Below the pieces are notes generated by a model. The model was not told the DNA's origin. It was given only the letters and a program-made list of their open reading frames with translations, and did not search any database. The translations under genes were made by a program, and so were the position numbers. Of a stretch of DNA of 64,000 bases, positions 23,581 to 32,593 are shown in pieces. The DNA lies in assembly GCA_016185245.1 (NCBI GenBank), contig JACPNZ010000051.1:1-64000 (forward strand), read 5' to 3'. Positions within the stretch are counted from its first letter, which is position 1. Every line of letters begins with the position of its first letter. Origin of the DNA: Hyphomicrobiales bacterium (GTDB lineage: Bacteria > Pseudomonadota > Alphaproteobacteria > Rhizobiales > Aestuariivirgaceae).

Positions 23581-24429
23581 GTGTCCAAGCCGAATCCGAT
23601 CATCTTCACGCATTACGATATCGAGTGGTGCCTCTACGATCAGGACCGCCTCAACCAGTATAGGGCGGCGATCTTCAAGAAGTGCAAGGGCAAGGTGGTG
23701 GTCGATATCGGCTCCGGCACCGGCATCCAGGCCCTGTTCGCCGCCCAGGCGGGCGCGGCACGCGTTTATGCGATCGAAATCAACCCGCGCGCCGCCGGGA
23801 TCATTGCCCACAATGCGCGGCGTAACGGCTTCGAAGACGTGATCAAGGTGATCCAGGGCGACGGGATGGAGGTCGACGTTCCCGAGAAGGCCGATGTGGT
23901 GACCTGCGATCTTCTGTGCTGCGGCCTGTTCTTCGAGCCCGAGATCCAGGTTCTCAACAATGCCAAGCGCTATCTGAAGCCCGGCGGACAGTTCATTCCC
24001 GAGGAAGTCGAATCGCGGGTCGAACTGATCGCCGCCGAAACCCACACCTACGGGCTTCGCCTCGACTACATCAACCGTTCGACCGAACTGCCGGGCGACC
24101 GGCCGCTCACCGATGCGGCCATCTACAACCGTTCGCGCTTCGCCGACGACCTGTCGGGCTGGATCGATGGTGACGTCGTGCTCACCGCAACCCAGACCGG
24201 AGTGGCGAACGCCATCCGCACGTCCGGCCGGGCGCTGCTGGCGCCTGGCATCTATACGGGCCGTACCGTATCCCTGTTCAATCCGGAAACCGTCTTCCTC
24301 AAGGAGCCGATCCCGGTGAGCAAGGGGCAGCAGTACCGGATGAAGCTCCATTATCTCGGCGGCGGCGACCCGCTGGAGGCCAACATCGCGGTGGCCGAGG
24401 TGGCCGCCATGGCTCCTGCCGCCGAGTAG
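23581..24429 (+). CDS. PRMT-like SAM-dependent methyltransferase
   Basis: This 282-aa protein has a class I methyltransferase fold with motif I VVDIGSGTGIQ (residues 40-50), the acidic post-I residue in VYAIEINP, and LLCCGLFFEPEI where protein arginine methyltransferases have their double-E loop. RYLKPGGQFIPEEV matches the following PRMT strand. The order recalls eukaryotic-type PRMTs more than PrmA, though only one of the two loop glutamates is obvious. GTG at 23581 is chosen because AAGGGGA lies seven bases upstream. Substrate unknown. Confidence 0.7.
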   Translation: MSKPNPIIFTHYDIEWCLYDQDRLNQYRAAIFKKCKGKVVVDIGSGTGIQALFAAQAGAARVYAIEINPRAAGIIAHNARRNGFEDVIKVIQGDGMEVDVPEKADVVTCDLLCCGLFFEPEIQVLNNAKRYLKPGGQFIPEEVESRVELIAAETHTYGLRLDYINRSTELPGDRPLTDAAIYNRSRFADDLSGWIDGDVVLTATQTGVANAIRTSGRALLAPGIYTGRTVSLFNPETVFLKEPIPVSKGQQYRMKLHYLGGGDPLEANIAVAEVAAMAPAAE

Positions 24430-24741
24430 CCTTCCGGGAGCTGCCCATCGTTTCGCCAGGCGAGTTGAGACCGGGAACCCCGGTCTCAACCCAGCCATTG
24501 AAATGCCAGCCGGCAGGTGGCGGCGAATCCCCTCCGGGGATGCGGCCGCAATATGTTGAAATGCTTCAATAGTTCACGCTCATCAAATTCACGACCGGGC
24601 CAGCACCACGGCAAGCTGGCGCCAAAGGGCAAATCCCTCTAGCCTGAGTAGAGTCCAAGCGAATTGCCGGCTCGCCAAGCCGGCGCGATTTGGACATATT
24701 CGGTCCATAGCAAGTCCCGACCTGCTCACCTGGTCCCCGCC
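24430..24741. other. 312-bp gap between methyltransferase and PBP1a
   Basis: Apart from the perfect hairpin at 24464-24490 and a small one (ATCCCC/GGGGAT near 24525-24540), no gene or RNA could be recognised. The middle (24550-24600) is AT-richer and probably holds the promoter of the penicillin-binding protein gene. Confidence 0.5.
24464..24490 (+). terminator. Perfect 12-bp hairpin after the methyltransferase gene
   Basis: GTTGAGACCGGG (24464-24475) pairs exactly with CCCGGTCTCAAC (24479-24490) around an AAC loop. There is no T-tract after it, so it may be a processing or Rho-assisted structure rather than a classical terminator. It lies 35 bases after the stop codon. Confidence 0.55.
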
Positions 24742-27039
24742 GTGCCGCAACTGCAGTTCCGCAATGCTTTCACCCGCTTCCTCTGGAAGCTCGATGCCCG
24801 CGTCAGCTCGGCGGTGTTCGAGACTTGGGACGGGCTGAGGCGCATGGGTTCGGCCTATTCCTCGTTCCTGCATCGTCACTTCCGTCTCAGCGGCATCAAG
24901 CGCATCGTCGTCGACCTTCTCGACGACGGCGCCACCTTCGGCACGATCTTCGCCTTCGGGCTCCTGGCCTATGCGCTGCCGCCCTTTTCCGGCACCGGCG
25001 ACGTGTGGAACCGCGGCCGCGAATATGCGGTCACTTTCACCGACGCCAATGGCGAGATCATCGGCCGCCGCGGCATTCGCCAAGACGATGCCATTCCACT
25101 CGAGGATATTCCGCCGCACATGATCAAGGCGGTGCTGGCCACCGAGGATGCCCGCTTCTTCGATCATTTCGGCGTCGACATCATCGGCACGCTGCGTGCC
25201 ATCATCCATAATGCCAAATCCGATTCGAGCGTCCAGGGCGGCTCCTCGCTTACCCAGCAGGTGGCCAAGAATCTGTTTTTGTCGCCGGAACGCACTATCC
25301 GCCGCAAGGTGCACGAGGCATTTCTCGCCATGTGGATCGAGGCCCGGCTGTCCAAGCAGGAAATCCTCAAGCTGTATCTCGACCGCTCCTATCTGGGCGG
25401 CGGCAATTACGGCATCGAGGCGGCGGCTCAGTATTATTTCGGCAAGTCGGTGCGCGACGTGACGCTCTCGGAAGCGGCGATGCTGGCGGGCCTGTTCAAG
25501 GCGCCCAGCAAATTCGCGCCCCACGCCAATCCGGAGGCGGCCCGGGCCCGGGCCAATATAGTGCTCTACCGCATGCTCGATGCCGGCTTCATCACCCAGG
25601 GCGAACTGCTGCAGGCCCGCCGCGAGCCCGCCGCGGTTATCAGCCAGTCGCTCACCGACAGCCCCGACTGGTTCCTCGACAAGGCCTATCGCGACACCAT
25701 CGCACTGCTCGATGCCGAGCACATCACCGGCGAGTATGTGATCGAGGTCAAGACCACCATCGACATGAAACTGCAGGCGGCGGCCCAGAAGGTGATCGAC
25801 GACGAGATCGCCGCCGAGGGCGCCCAATACAACTTCAGCCAGGGCGCGGCGATCACCATGACGCCCGACGGCGCCATCAAGGCCCTGGTCGGCGGCCGCG
25901 ATTACGCCACCAGCCAGTTTAACCGCGCCACCGACGCATTGCGCCAGACCGGTTCGGCCTTCAAACCCTTCGTCTATCTGGCCGCCCTTCTCAACGGCTA
26001 CAAGCCCACCGACATCGTCGTCGACGCGCCAGTGTCGGTGGGCAACTGGTCGCCCGGCAACTACTCCGACAAATACGAGGGCCGAGTAACACTCACCACC
26101 GCGCTGGCCAAGTCCTTAAATTCCGTGGCAGTGCGGCTGATGCTCGCCGTCGGCCGCCCGGCAATCATCGAGACGGCCCATCTCGTCGGCATCCGCGGCG
26201 AGCTCGAAACTTGGGCACCGATGGTGCTCGGCACCAGTGCTTTGTCACTCATCGATATCACCGGCGCGTTCGCCACCTTCGCCGCCGGCGGCAAGCGGCC
26301 CGATCCCTACACGGTCCTGGAAATCCGCCGGGCCAACGGTGACGTTCTCTACGCCCGCTCGCCCGACACGGTCGAGCCGCCGCGCCAGGTGGTAGCGGAA
26401 GAAAAGATCGCCGAACTCAATTCGATGCTGAAGGAAGTGGTTAAATCCGGCACGGCGCGCAAGGCTGATCTCGGTTTTGCGCCGCAGGGCGGCAAGACCG
26501 GCACCAATCAGGGCTATCGCGACGCCTGGTACATCGGCTTCACCGCCCACAACGTCACCGGCGTGTGGATCGGCAACGACGATTTCACCCCGATGAACAA
26601 GGTGACCGGCGGCCTCATCCCGGCACCCATGTGGAAGAGCATCATGCTGGTGGCGGAACAGGGCCAGAAGCCCGAGGCGCTCGCCGGCATTCCCTATGAC
26701 GACAGTTACACACAGGTCGCCGCTGTCGATGCGCCGGCCGCTGCCCAAGCCGTCGCCAATGCCGATGAAACCGATCAGGCGGCAGCCGAGGCCGGGGCCC
26801 CCGCCGAATCCAATGGCGATGTTAACCAGGTGCTTAACGGCATGTTCAACCTGTTCGACGACCAGCAGAAGCCGGCCACCACGAAGATCGTTCGGCAACG
26901 CCAGGACGCGCTGGTGTTGCCCAAGGCCAATGCCGACAGCGGAGCGGAGCGCCGAAATTCGTTCTTTGATTCGCTGTTTGGATCGGGCGAAAAGCCCGAC
27001 AAGCCACGCAAGCGCAAACCGATCTTCGGGTTCTACTAG
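24742..27039 (+). CDS. Class A penicillin-binding protein 1A
   Basis: This bifunctional transglycosylase/transpeptidase builds and cross-links peptidoglycan. From GTG at 24742 it is 765 aa; a TTG at 24664 would add 26 residues. After a membrane anchor near residues 65-90 come the glycosyltransferase motifs ATEDARFFDHFGVD with catalytic Glu and QGGSSLTQQVAKNLF, then transpeptidase motifs TGSAFKPF (SxxK, about residue 404), KSLNSVAV (SxN) and GGKTGTNQ (KTG). The C-terminal tail is disordered and basic. It is shorter than classical PBP1a because it lacks the OB insertion. Confidence 0.93.
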   Translation: MPQLQFRNAFTRFLWKLDARVSSAVFETWDGLRRMGSAYSSFLHRHFRLSGIKRIVVDLLDDGATFGTIFAFGLLAYALPPFSGTGDVWNRGREYAVTFTDANGEIIGRRGIRQDDAIPLEDIPPHMIKAVLATEDARFFDHFGVDIIGTLRAIIHNAKSDSSVQGGSSLTQQVAKNLFLSPERTIRRKVHEAFLAMWIEARLSKQEILKLYLDRSYLGGGNYGIEAAAQYYFGKSVRDVTLSEAAMLAGLFKAPSKFAPHANPEAARARANIVLYRMLDAGFITQGELLQARREPAAVISQSLTDSPDWFLDKAYRDTIALLDAEHITGEYVIEVKTTIDMKLQAAAQKVIDDEIAAEGAQYNFSQGAAITMTPDGAIKALVGGRDYATSQFNRATDALRQTGSAFKPFVYLAALLNGYKPTDIVVDAPVSVGNWSPGNYSDKYEGRVTLTTALAKSLNSVAVRLMLAVGRPAIIETAHLVGIRGELETWAPMVLGTSALSLIDITGAFATFAAGGKRPDPYTVLEIRRANGDVLYARSPDTVEPPRQVVAEEKIAELNSMLKEVVKSGTARKADLGFAPQGGKTGTNQGYRDAWYIGFTAHNVTGVWIGNDDFTPMNKVTGGLIPAPMWKSIMLVAEQGQKPEALAGIPYDDSYTQVAAVDAPAAAQAVANADETDQAAAEAGAPAESNGDVNQVLNGMFNLFDDQQKPATTKIVRQRQDALVLPKANADSGAERRNSFFDSLFGSGEKPDKPRKRKPIFGFY

Positions 27040-27047
27040 GCGCACCG

Positions 27048-27599
27048 ATGAGACGAGTGGTCAGCGGCTCCCTGTACCTGGCGGTCGGCGCCCTTGCCGG
27101 GGTCGGCAGCGCGGTTGGCGCGATCGAAATCTACGGTGCAGTCCCGGTGGCGCCCGAGAGCCCATGGATGAGTTTCGAAGTTTCTCCCAACTCGCCCGTC
27201 CAGCCTTACGCCGTCGCGCATTTCCTGATGGCTGGGCGATTGCCGCCGGCCCTTGGCCAGATGCGAGAGTTCACCAGCCAGCGCAGCTCCGATGGGGGAG
27301 TGCTCTCGTCCGCCTGCGATTATGAGCTGGTCGCGGCCCCCGCTCCGGCCCAATGGTGGAGCCTCAGTGCCTCGGGTGGCGGCAAGTCGGAGCCCGATAC
27401 GGTCATCACCGCCGATATGGCAATCGCCGAGAACGATGGCTCGGTCCGGGTCGTGGTGTCGCGCAATGCCAACCCGGGAAACTGGATCAGGCCGCCGGCC
27501 GGCGAAGCCTTCACGCTCACCTACATGGTGGCGGAAGCCTCGACCAGCCAGGCGGGCGGTGTGCTTCCGGCCTTCGCCATCGCGCGGAGCCGGTGTTGA
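27048..27599 (+). CDS. DUF1214-like envelope protein
   Basis: This 183-aa protein has an N-terminal membrane or signal segment (residues 8-28) and the DUF1214-like core ending with GNWIRPPAGEAFTLTYMV. Such proteins occur as a pair with a DUF1254-like protein in many Rhizobiales, with unknown function. Its stop overlaps the start of the partner gene by one base. It follows PBP1a by eight bases and may be co-transcribed. Confidence 0.8.
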   Translation: MRRVVSGSLYLAVGALAGVGSAVGAIEIYGAVPVAPESPWMSFEVSPNSPVQPYAVAHFLMAGRLPPALGQMREFTSQRSSDGGVLSSACDYELVAAPAPAQWWSLSASGGGKSEPDTVITADMAIAENDGSVRVVVSRNANPGNWIRPPAGEAFTLTYMVAEASTSQAGGVLPAFAIARSRC

Positions 27600-28156
27600 T
27601 GCGCCGCCTGTTCTGGATCCTTGCCGCGCTGTTCACCGGGATTGCCGCCCATAGCGGCTTCGTGCTGCTGGTGCCGCAACTGAAGCTAAACCATGCGATC
27701 GCCCGGGTAAGTGCCGCGACGGGTCCCAACCGTTTCTTCATGCTGCCGGCCGATGACCAGCTTCGCCTGTTCCCGTCCTATCCGCCGATGAGCGTCATGG
27801 GGGCCTGCGCCTTCGATGTTTCGCAAGGGCCGGTCGAGCTTTCCGCCAACCTGCCGCCGGGATTCTGGACGCTGACCATTTTCGACAGCACCGGCAACGT
27901 GCTGTTCACGGTGAACGACGCGCAGTCGGGAACCGGATCGTTCACCGTCAATCTCGCCCGCGCCCCCAGCCTCATCGAAATGCTTAAGGCGAGCGGCAGC
28001 GACGAACCGAGCGATCTCACCGGCTGGAAAGTCAGCACCGCCGAAACAACCGGGCTGGCAGTCATCTGGCAGCCGGCGGTGGATGCGGCGGAACTGCCGA
28101 GCCGCAGCCAGAGCCTGGCGCAGTCGCTGTGCCGTCGCTCGCCGAAGCCGGCCTAA
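27599..28156 (+). CDS. DUF1254-like envelope protein, partner of the DUF1214 protein
   Basis: This 185-aa protein starts MRRLFWILAALFTGIAAHSG, a signal or membrane segment, then shows NRFFMLPADDQLRLFPSYPP and FWTLTIFDSTGNVLFTVND as in short DUF1254 proteins. Translational coupling with the upstream DUF1214-like gene (TGATG) suggests that the two act together. A longer in-frame extension to 27353 is a shadow of the upstream gene. Confidence 0.78.
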   Translation: MRRLFWILAALFTGIAAHSGFVLLVPQLKLNHAIARVSAATGPNRFFMLPADDQLRLFPSYPPMSVMGACAFDVSQGPVELSANLPPGFWTLTIFDSTGNVLFTVNDAQSGTGSFTVNLARAPSLIEMLKASGSDEPSDLTGWKVSTAETTGLAVIWQPAVDAAELPSRSQSLAQSLCRRSPKPA

Positions 28157-28347
28157 AGGCTTTCGAAATCCTGATAGTCGGCGGGGGTGGCGGCGCGCCG
28201 GCGCTGCGGAGCCAGCCGGTCGGACAGGCTGAAATCACGGTGCTCGACCCTGACGCCGGGAAAGATGATGACTTCCGCCGGCGAAGATTTGTCGTTCCGT
28301 GTTGGCTTCAAGATCCGGCCTGCCGGAAACTCAATAACCGCACTCAT
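28153..28347 (-). CDS. Hypothetical 64-aa protein
   Basis: The frame begins MSAVIEFPAGRILKPTRNDK and includes AEVIIFPGVRVEHRDFSLSD. The pattern EFP...R...VIIFPGVRVEH recurs in small conserved proteins of Rhizobiales, but I cannot name a family. It overlaps the convergent DUF1254-like stop by four bases. The in-frame upstream extension to 28638 is rejected because it crosses the DUF1491 gene in another frame. Confidence 0.6.
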   Translation of the reverse strand: MSAVIEFPAGRILKPTRNDKSSPAEVIIFPGVRVEHRDFSLSDRLAPQRRRAATPADYQDFESL

Positions 28348-28465
28348 GGCGTTTTCTCTCGCTCGCGCACCGGTCCATGTTGGCCCCGGAGCCCTCGATC
28401 GTCGATTAAGACGGGCGAAGGTTAAGATTTGCCTAAAGGGTTGCGCCAAGCCTGCAACAAGTAAC

Positions 28466-28810
28466 CTAGGGTCCGTCCCCGACGGCGCTGAGCCCTGCCG
28501 TGCCGCGGCGATCCTCGACCTCGACGATCCAGATATCCGGGTCGGCGGCGCGGCGGCGCGCCAGGAGCCGGTCCACCGATTCCTGGGAAGCCGGGAAGGC
28601 AATCTCCTCGATGAAGCGGCGAGCGCCCTCGTCGTCATAGGCAGGGCCCGGTGCCGGACCGAAAAGGTGCAGATTGCCGTCGAGATGATTGACGATCACG
28701 AAGATCGCGCCGGCCTCGGCCGCACCATTGGCGATCACCGTGGCGAACAACCCCTCGGCTTGCCAGCGCCGGAGATGGGCGCCGACCCAAATATAGCTCT
28801 TCAGATTCAT
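28466..28810 (-). CDS. DUF1491 family protein
   Basis: This 114-aa protein begins MNLKSYIWVGAHLRRWQAEG and contains VDRLLARRRAADPDIWIVEVED, the DUF1491 signature. The start at 28810 is chosen because it matches the family; it lies four bases after the stop of the upstream peptidoglycan-binding gene. Function is unknown; the family is restricted largely to Alphaproteobacteria. Confidence 0.9.
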   Translation of the reverse strand: MNLKSYIWVGAHLRRWQAEGLFATVIANGAAEAGAIFVIVNHLDGNLHLFGPAPGPAYDDEGARRFIEEIAFPASQESVDRLLARRRAADPDIWIVEVEDRRGTAGLSAVGDGP

Positions 28811-28814
28811 GGGA

Positions 28815-29483
28815 TCAGTTGGACAGCAGTTCCGACTGGCCGCTAAGTTTGGCAAGCTCGGTCATCAAGGCCTCGGAGATTTCGCCGGTCTCGGCCAAGC
28901 CGCGATCCTTCTGGAACTTGCGAATGGCGGTACGCGTCGCATCATTGAGTTCGCCGGTGACCGCACCTGGGGCGTAAGCCAGTTCCGAGAGACCGGTTTG
29001 CACCCGGCGAATCTGGGCGCGCTGTTCGGCATCGGCATCGGCACTGACGCTGCCGGTGAAGATCGAGGCCTCGGCCACTTCGCGGGTGTAGCGAATGTGC
29101 TCGGCCAGCTCGGGGCTCGGTTCGCCGGTAACGGCCAGGCCCGCCGCCTGCTGATAGGCCGCGATCGCGTCCTTGGTCCTTCGACCCACCACCCCGTCGA
29201 CAATCCCCTTGTAGTAACCGGAAGTGAGAAGTTCGCGCTGCACCTGCTCGACCACCGGATCGTATCTGAGCTGAATGGTCTGGCCGCCGGTCGAGCCAAC
29301 ATCGACCGACTGGCGGGTTACTCCGCCAGGGGTCTTTCCGGCGTCGGCGAAATTGCGGTTGCCCGGCGGCTGGGCATAGATTGCATTGTAGGCTACGGTG
29401 GCAGAAATGACGACGGTGGCTACGGCGGCAAACACTGCGGCGGACCGCGAGCCACGGCCTCGATCGTCAATCACGTCGCGCAT
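28815..29483 (-). CDS. Membrane-anchored peptidoglycan-binding protein with two PG_binding_1 domains
   Basis: This 222-aa protein has a hydrophobic anchor (AAVFAAVATVVISATVAYNA, residues 15-34) and two PG_binding_1 repeats: VQRELLTSGYYKGIVDGVVG with AIAAYQQAAGL near 80-115, and RVQTGLSELAYAPGAVTGEL with AIRKFQKDRGL near 160-195. No catalytic domain follows. It is likely inner-membrane tethered, binding peptidoglycan in the periplasm. Confidence 0.9.
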   Translation of the reverse strand: MRDVIDDRGRGSRSAAVFAAVATVVISATVAYNAIYAQPPGNRNFADAGKTPGGVTRQSVDVGSTGGQTIQLRYDPVVEQVQRELLTSGYYKGIVDGVVGRRTKDAIAAYQQAAGLAVTGEPSPELAEHIRYTREVAEASIFTGSVSADADAEQRAQIRRVQTGLSELAYAPGAVTGELNDATRTAIRKFQKDRGLAETGEISEALMTELAKLSGQSELLSN

Positions 29484-29771
29484 TCAGGACACCCAGACTC
29501 ACGGCCTCCACGGAGCAGGCCGAAAGCCTCCCCGTTCCCCCAAGAATGCCGCAACCAGGGTTAACGCCACCTTTCCGTTACGCTGGGGTACGAGCCCCAC
29601 GGCCGCGACATGGGCGGAATCCTTGAGTCGATCCGGTAAACATCTGGTTAAGCTAAAGTATAAGATTTTACGAAAACTGTATTCGCAATGTATTCAAATT
29701 GGGCGGCCAGGTTTTATCGGGCCGAAAAGTCTTCCCTGTAAGAAACAAATCAAATCATCAAAGGTGCGGGG
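29484..29771. other. 288-bp divergent intergenic region
   Basis: This region between the peptidoglycan-binding gene (minus) and the DUF5330 gene (plus) is AT-rich from 29640 to 29700 (TTAAGCTAAAGTATAAGA) and GC-rich elsewhere. It probably holds divergent promoters; no small gene or RNA was recognised. Confidence 0.5.
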
Positions 29772-30188
29772 ATGCGTATCTTTCGAACATTGCTCTTCCT
29801 GACCGGCGTGGGGGTCTTTGCGCCGTCGCCGCCAGACGAACTGGCGGCGGGCGGCCAGCCCCCCGGGCAGCCGGAAATCTCGACGCTGGCTCTCGTTGGG
29901 ACTGCTGCCACGGCGTTTTCCGACGTGGCAGGCCTCTGTTCGCGCCAGCCCGAGTTCTGCAAGGCCGCCGGCTATGTGGCCGGACGCCTCGAGGTCAAGG
30001 CCAAATACAGCGCCAAGCTGATCTATGAATGGGCCAGTGAATCGAGCAATCCGGCCGGGACCGACATGCTGAAGACCGGTTCGGTCACGCAAACAGACAC
30101 CTCTGTGCAATCCCAGGGTCAGTCGACGCTCCTGATCGACGATCTGGTGCCCGCCTGGCGCGGGCCGGTTCTGCCCAAGAAGAGTTGA
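29772..30188 (+). CDS. DUF5330 family secreted protein
   Basis: This 138-aa protein starts with a signal-like segment (FRTLLFLTGVGVFAP) and has the DUF5330 core TAATAFSDVAGLCSRQPEFC followed by KAAGYVAGRLEVKAKYSAKL. Two Cys (in LCSRQPEFC) may form a disulfide. The family is typical of Rhizobiales; function unknown. The AT-rich stretch at 29640-29700 upstream probably contains its promoter. Its stop is 32 bases before sufE. Confidence 0.85.
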   Translation: MRIFRTLLFLTGVGVFAPSPPDELAAGGQPPGQPEISTLALVGTAATAFSDVAGLCSRQPEFCKAAGYVAGRLEVKAKYSAKLIYEWASESSNPAGTDMLKTGSVTQTDTSVQSQGQSTLLIDDLVPAWRGPVLPKKS

Positions 30189-30220
30189 GATCGCCGCCCC
30201 TTCCGCCTATCTCTGCCGGC

Positions 30221-30688
30221 ATGGACAAAGTTAGCGGCGGCGCGAGCCTCGATGGCCTCAAATCCGATTTCGCACTTCTCGACGACTGGGAGGATCGCTA
30301 CCGTCATGTCATCGACCTGGGCCGGGAACTTCCGGTCTTGGCCGAGGCCGACCATACGCCAGCCAACAAGGTGCGGGGCTGTGCCAGCCAGGTATGGCTC
30401 GTTTCACGAAGGTCCGGGCCAGCCGACAATCCGGTTGTGGAATTTTACGGCGACAGCGATGCCCTGATCGTCAAGGGCCTCATCGCCATCGCCTTCATGA
30501 TCTATTCCGGCCAGACGGCCCGGGCCATCCTGGCAACCGATGCCGGGCCCGTTCTCGACGAACTCGGACTTTCGAGCCACCTCACCCAGCAGCGCTCCAA
30601 TGGCTTCGCCGCGATGATCCAGCGGATCAAGGCCGATGCCCGTGCTGCCCTTCACGATTCACCCGGAGCCTGGATCGCCGGGCGATAG
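30221..30688 (+). CDS. sufE: SufE-type cysteine desulfuration protein
   Basis: This 155-aa SufE protein accepts sulfur from the SufS desulfurase during Fe-S cluster assembly. The active Cys54 lies in ANKVRGCASQVWL, and YSGQTARAIL and LTQQRSNGFAAMIQRI are family landmarks. ATG at 30221 is preferred over an in-frame start inside the DUF5330 gene. Confidence 0.94.
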   Translation: MDKVSGGASLDGLKSDFALLDDWEDRYRHVIDLGRELPVLAEADHTPANKVRGCASQVWLVSRRSGPADNPVVEFYGDSDALIVKGLIAIAFMIYSGQTARAILATDAGPVLDELGLSSHLTQQRSNGFAAMIQRIKADARAALHDSPGAWIAGR

Positions 30689-31418
30689 TCGGAGAGGGCC
30701 CAATGGCCGGTGGTGGCGGATCGCTGCCGGGGCGCATTGCCAGCCATGAAGCCATAGTGCCGGGCAAGGGCGGTCAGTGCCAGACCCAGAACCGCCTTGC
30801 CGCTGCGCTGGGGAAGGTCGAGCAGGCGCTCGGCCTGTTCGAGACCGGCGGCGAGGCAGCAGACCTGCACCAGAATGCTGGAAAGTTCCGGCCCCACCGC
30901 ATCGACGGCCGATTGATAGCGTTGCCGCCACCCTGGCCGGAAGCGCCGCCGATGTCCCAGCTTGTCGTCACCCGCCTGGCGAGAGCGCCGCGTTCGAAAT
31001 CGCCGCGCAGCCTTTCTCCGGCGAGGAACTGCTCGTCGGAGAGAAGCGGGCGGCCGCGGCTATCCTTGCGGCTGCGCAACCAGGTCAGGGGACTTTCGGC
31101 ATCGTTGAAGCCCGGGCTAGCCGCGGCCTGGGCGTCGGGGTCGAGACGGATGGGCCGGTGATCGGCGGCACGGCCGGTTGCCGCCTGCCGGACGGCGAGC
31201 GGCTCGAGCCCGCCCGCCGCCCGCTCGACCAGATGGCCCTTGTCGCGCAAGATCTTCACAATGGACACGGGAAGAACCGCGACCGGTTGGCGATAGGCGT
31301 TGCGCCGGCTATAGAGGAACCAGCCCTTGCCCTGATCGATCAGGTAGCTGCGTTCGGCGGCAAGGCGCTTGAGAAGCGCCTGCAGACTGGCTGATTCAAG
31401 GGCAACGGCGTCGGGCAT
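30652..31418 (-). pseudogene. DUF6456 protein gene with internal frameshift
   Basis: The frame from 31418 reads the DUF6456 N-terminus (QALLKRLAAERSYLIDQGKG; ESPLTWLRSRKDSRGRPLLS; AGERLRGDFERG) to VTTSWDIGGASGQGG, then loses the family pattern. The adjoining frame continues with QRYQSAVDAVGPELSSILVQ, VCCLAAGLEQAERLL and TALARHYGF, the expected C-terminus, to 30652. The shift lies near 30910-30935. DUF6456 proteins are alphaproteobacterial DNA-binding-like proteins of unknown role. A real mutation and a one-base sequencing error cannot be told apart. The end overlaps sufE on the other strand. Confidence 0.75.
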
Positions 31419-31501
31419 GGGGCTGTCTCCTAACTATCGTTAGGAAACTTATCAGAGACCGCTACAGGATTCAATACCCGTATATAAATTTAAATTCCTG
31501 G

Positions 31502-32032
31502 CTAACCGGTGGCCTGGGGCAGCAGCATCTGGTCTTCCGCCGCCGATTGCAGATGATCGAGGCACAGGATCATGCCCACTCCCGGCCCGCCATCGCGGCA
31601 CAACGGCAGCTTCAGCCAGTATTGCACCAGGTGTTCCTTATTGACCCGCGGCCCGCGCACCACGCCCTGGGTGGGTTTTCCCTCTTCGATGGTGCGCTGG
31701 TAGGCCGCCATCCAGTAATCACGCTTCTCGCCGAAGTCGATGTCGTCAAGCGAGAGGCCGGTGATTTCCCGGTCAAAGACGTCGCGCAATCTGGTTCCGG
31801 CGAGGCGGATGCGGCAACCGCCATTGAGGGGATCGATCTCTATCAAGCTGATGTTCGGCAACAGACGCGGGAAATGCGCCGGGTGAATATCGCGGCGATC
31901 CGGCATCGCGCGGTCCGAGGACCTTTCGAGCCAGTAGTCGTAGAGTTGCCGCTGTTCGGGCACGACAAGCTGCGCCCTGAATGCGATTTGCCCCGTTCCC
32001 GCGATCACTTTGCCCCGCCGTTCGCGAATCAA
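31502..32032 (-). CDS. PAS-domain protein (PAS_5 type)
   Basis: This 176-aa protein has the PAS_5 pattern found in Rhizobiales: LYDYWLERSSDRAMPDRRDI, HFPRLLPNISLIEIDPLNGG and RIRLAGTRLRDVFDREITGL. The C-terminus forms the rest of the PAS fold (YWLKLPLCRDGG). It has no effector domain, so it probably acts as a free sensor. Ligand unknown. Confidence 0.88.
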   Translation of the reverse strand: MIRERRGKVIAGTGQIAFRAQLVVPEQRQLYDYWLERSSDRAMPDRRDIHPAHFPRLLPNISLIEIDPLNGGCRIRLAGTRLRDVFDREITGLSLDDIDFGEKRDYWMAAYQRTIEEGKPTQGVVRGPRVNKEHLVQYWLKLPLCRDGGPGVGMILCLDHLQSAAEDQMLLPQATG

Positions 32033-32097
32033 CGAAATGATTCCCCCTTACGTTTATGAATCGACCGGCGGCGATCCGCAAGAGTCGGAGTTGAACT

Positions 32098-32511
32098 TCA
32101 GCCGGCGCGGCGGCGCTGGCCCAGTCCCATGCGCTTGGCGAGGTTCGAGCGGGCCTCGGCATAATTGGGCGCCACCATCGGATAGTCGGCGGCAAGGTTC
32201 CACTTCTCGCGATATTGTTCAGGAGACAGATTGTAGTGGCTGCGCAAGTGCCGCTTGAGCGACTTGAACTTCTTTCCATCCTCGAGGCAGACGATGTATT
32301 CCGCGGTGACCGACTTCTTCACCGAAATGGCCGGGCGCAACTCATCGGCCTCGCCCTTCGCTGACTGCTGACCTTCGACCGCCGCTTCCAGGGCGCGGTA
32401 GACTTCACCGATGAGGCGCGGAAGCTCGGCCTGGGGAACGGTATTGTTTCCGACATAGGCCGCGGCAATCTGTGCTGCCAGTTCGATCAGCTTGCCTTTG
32501 GTTTCCGACAT
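32098..32511 (-). CDS. MucR/Ros-family transcriptional regulator
   Basis: This 137-aa protein begins MSETKGKLIELAAQIAAAYV and carries the Ros/MucR core EYIVCLEDGKKFKSLKRHL with RSHYNLSPEQYREKWNL, the prokaryotic C2H2-like fold. The usual first zinc Cys is replaced, as in several MucR paralogues. The start at 32511 matches the family. MucR proteins in Rhizobiales are H-NS-like regulators of surface polysaccharide, motility and virulence; targets here are unknown. Confidence 0.92.
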   Translation of the reverse strand: MSETKGKLIELAAQIAAAYVGNNTVPQAELPRLIGEVYRALEAAVEGQQSAKGEADELRPAISVKKSVTAEYIVCLEDGKKFKSLKRHLRSHYNLSPEQYREKWNLAADYPMVAPNYAEARSNLAKRMGLGQRRRAG

Positions 32512-32593
32512 GACCTGCCCGGCGATTCTCAGCAATCCGCCAAGCATTACTTCAGCGGCAACAAAGGTCAATGCGGTGGCGATGAAGAATTCG

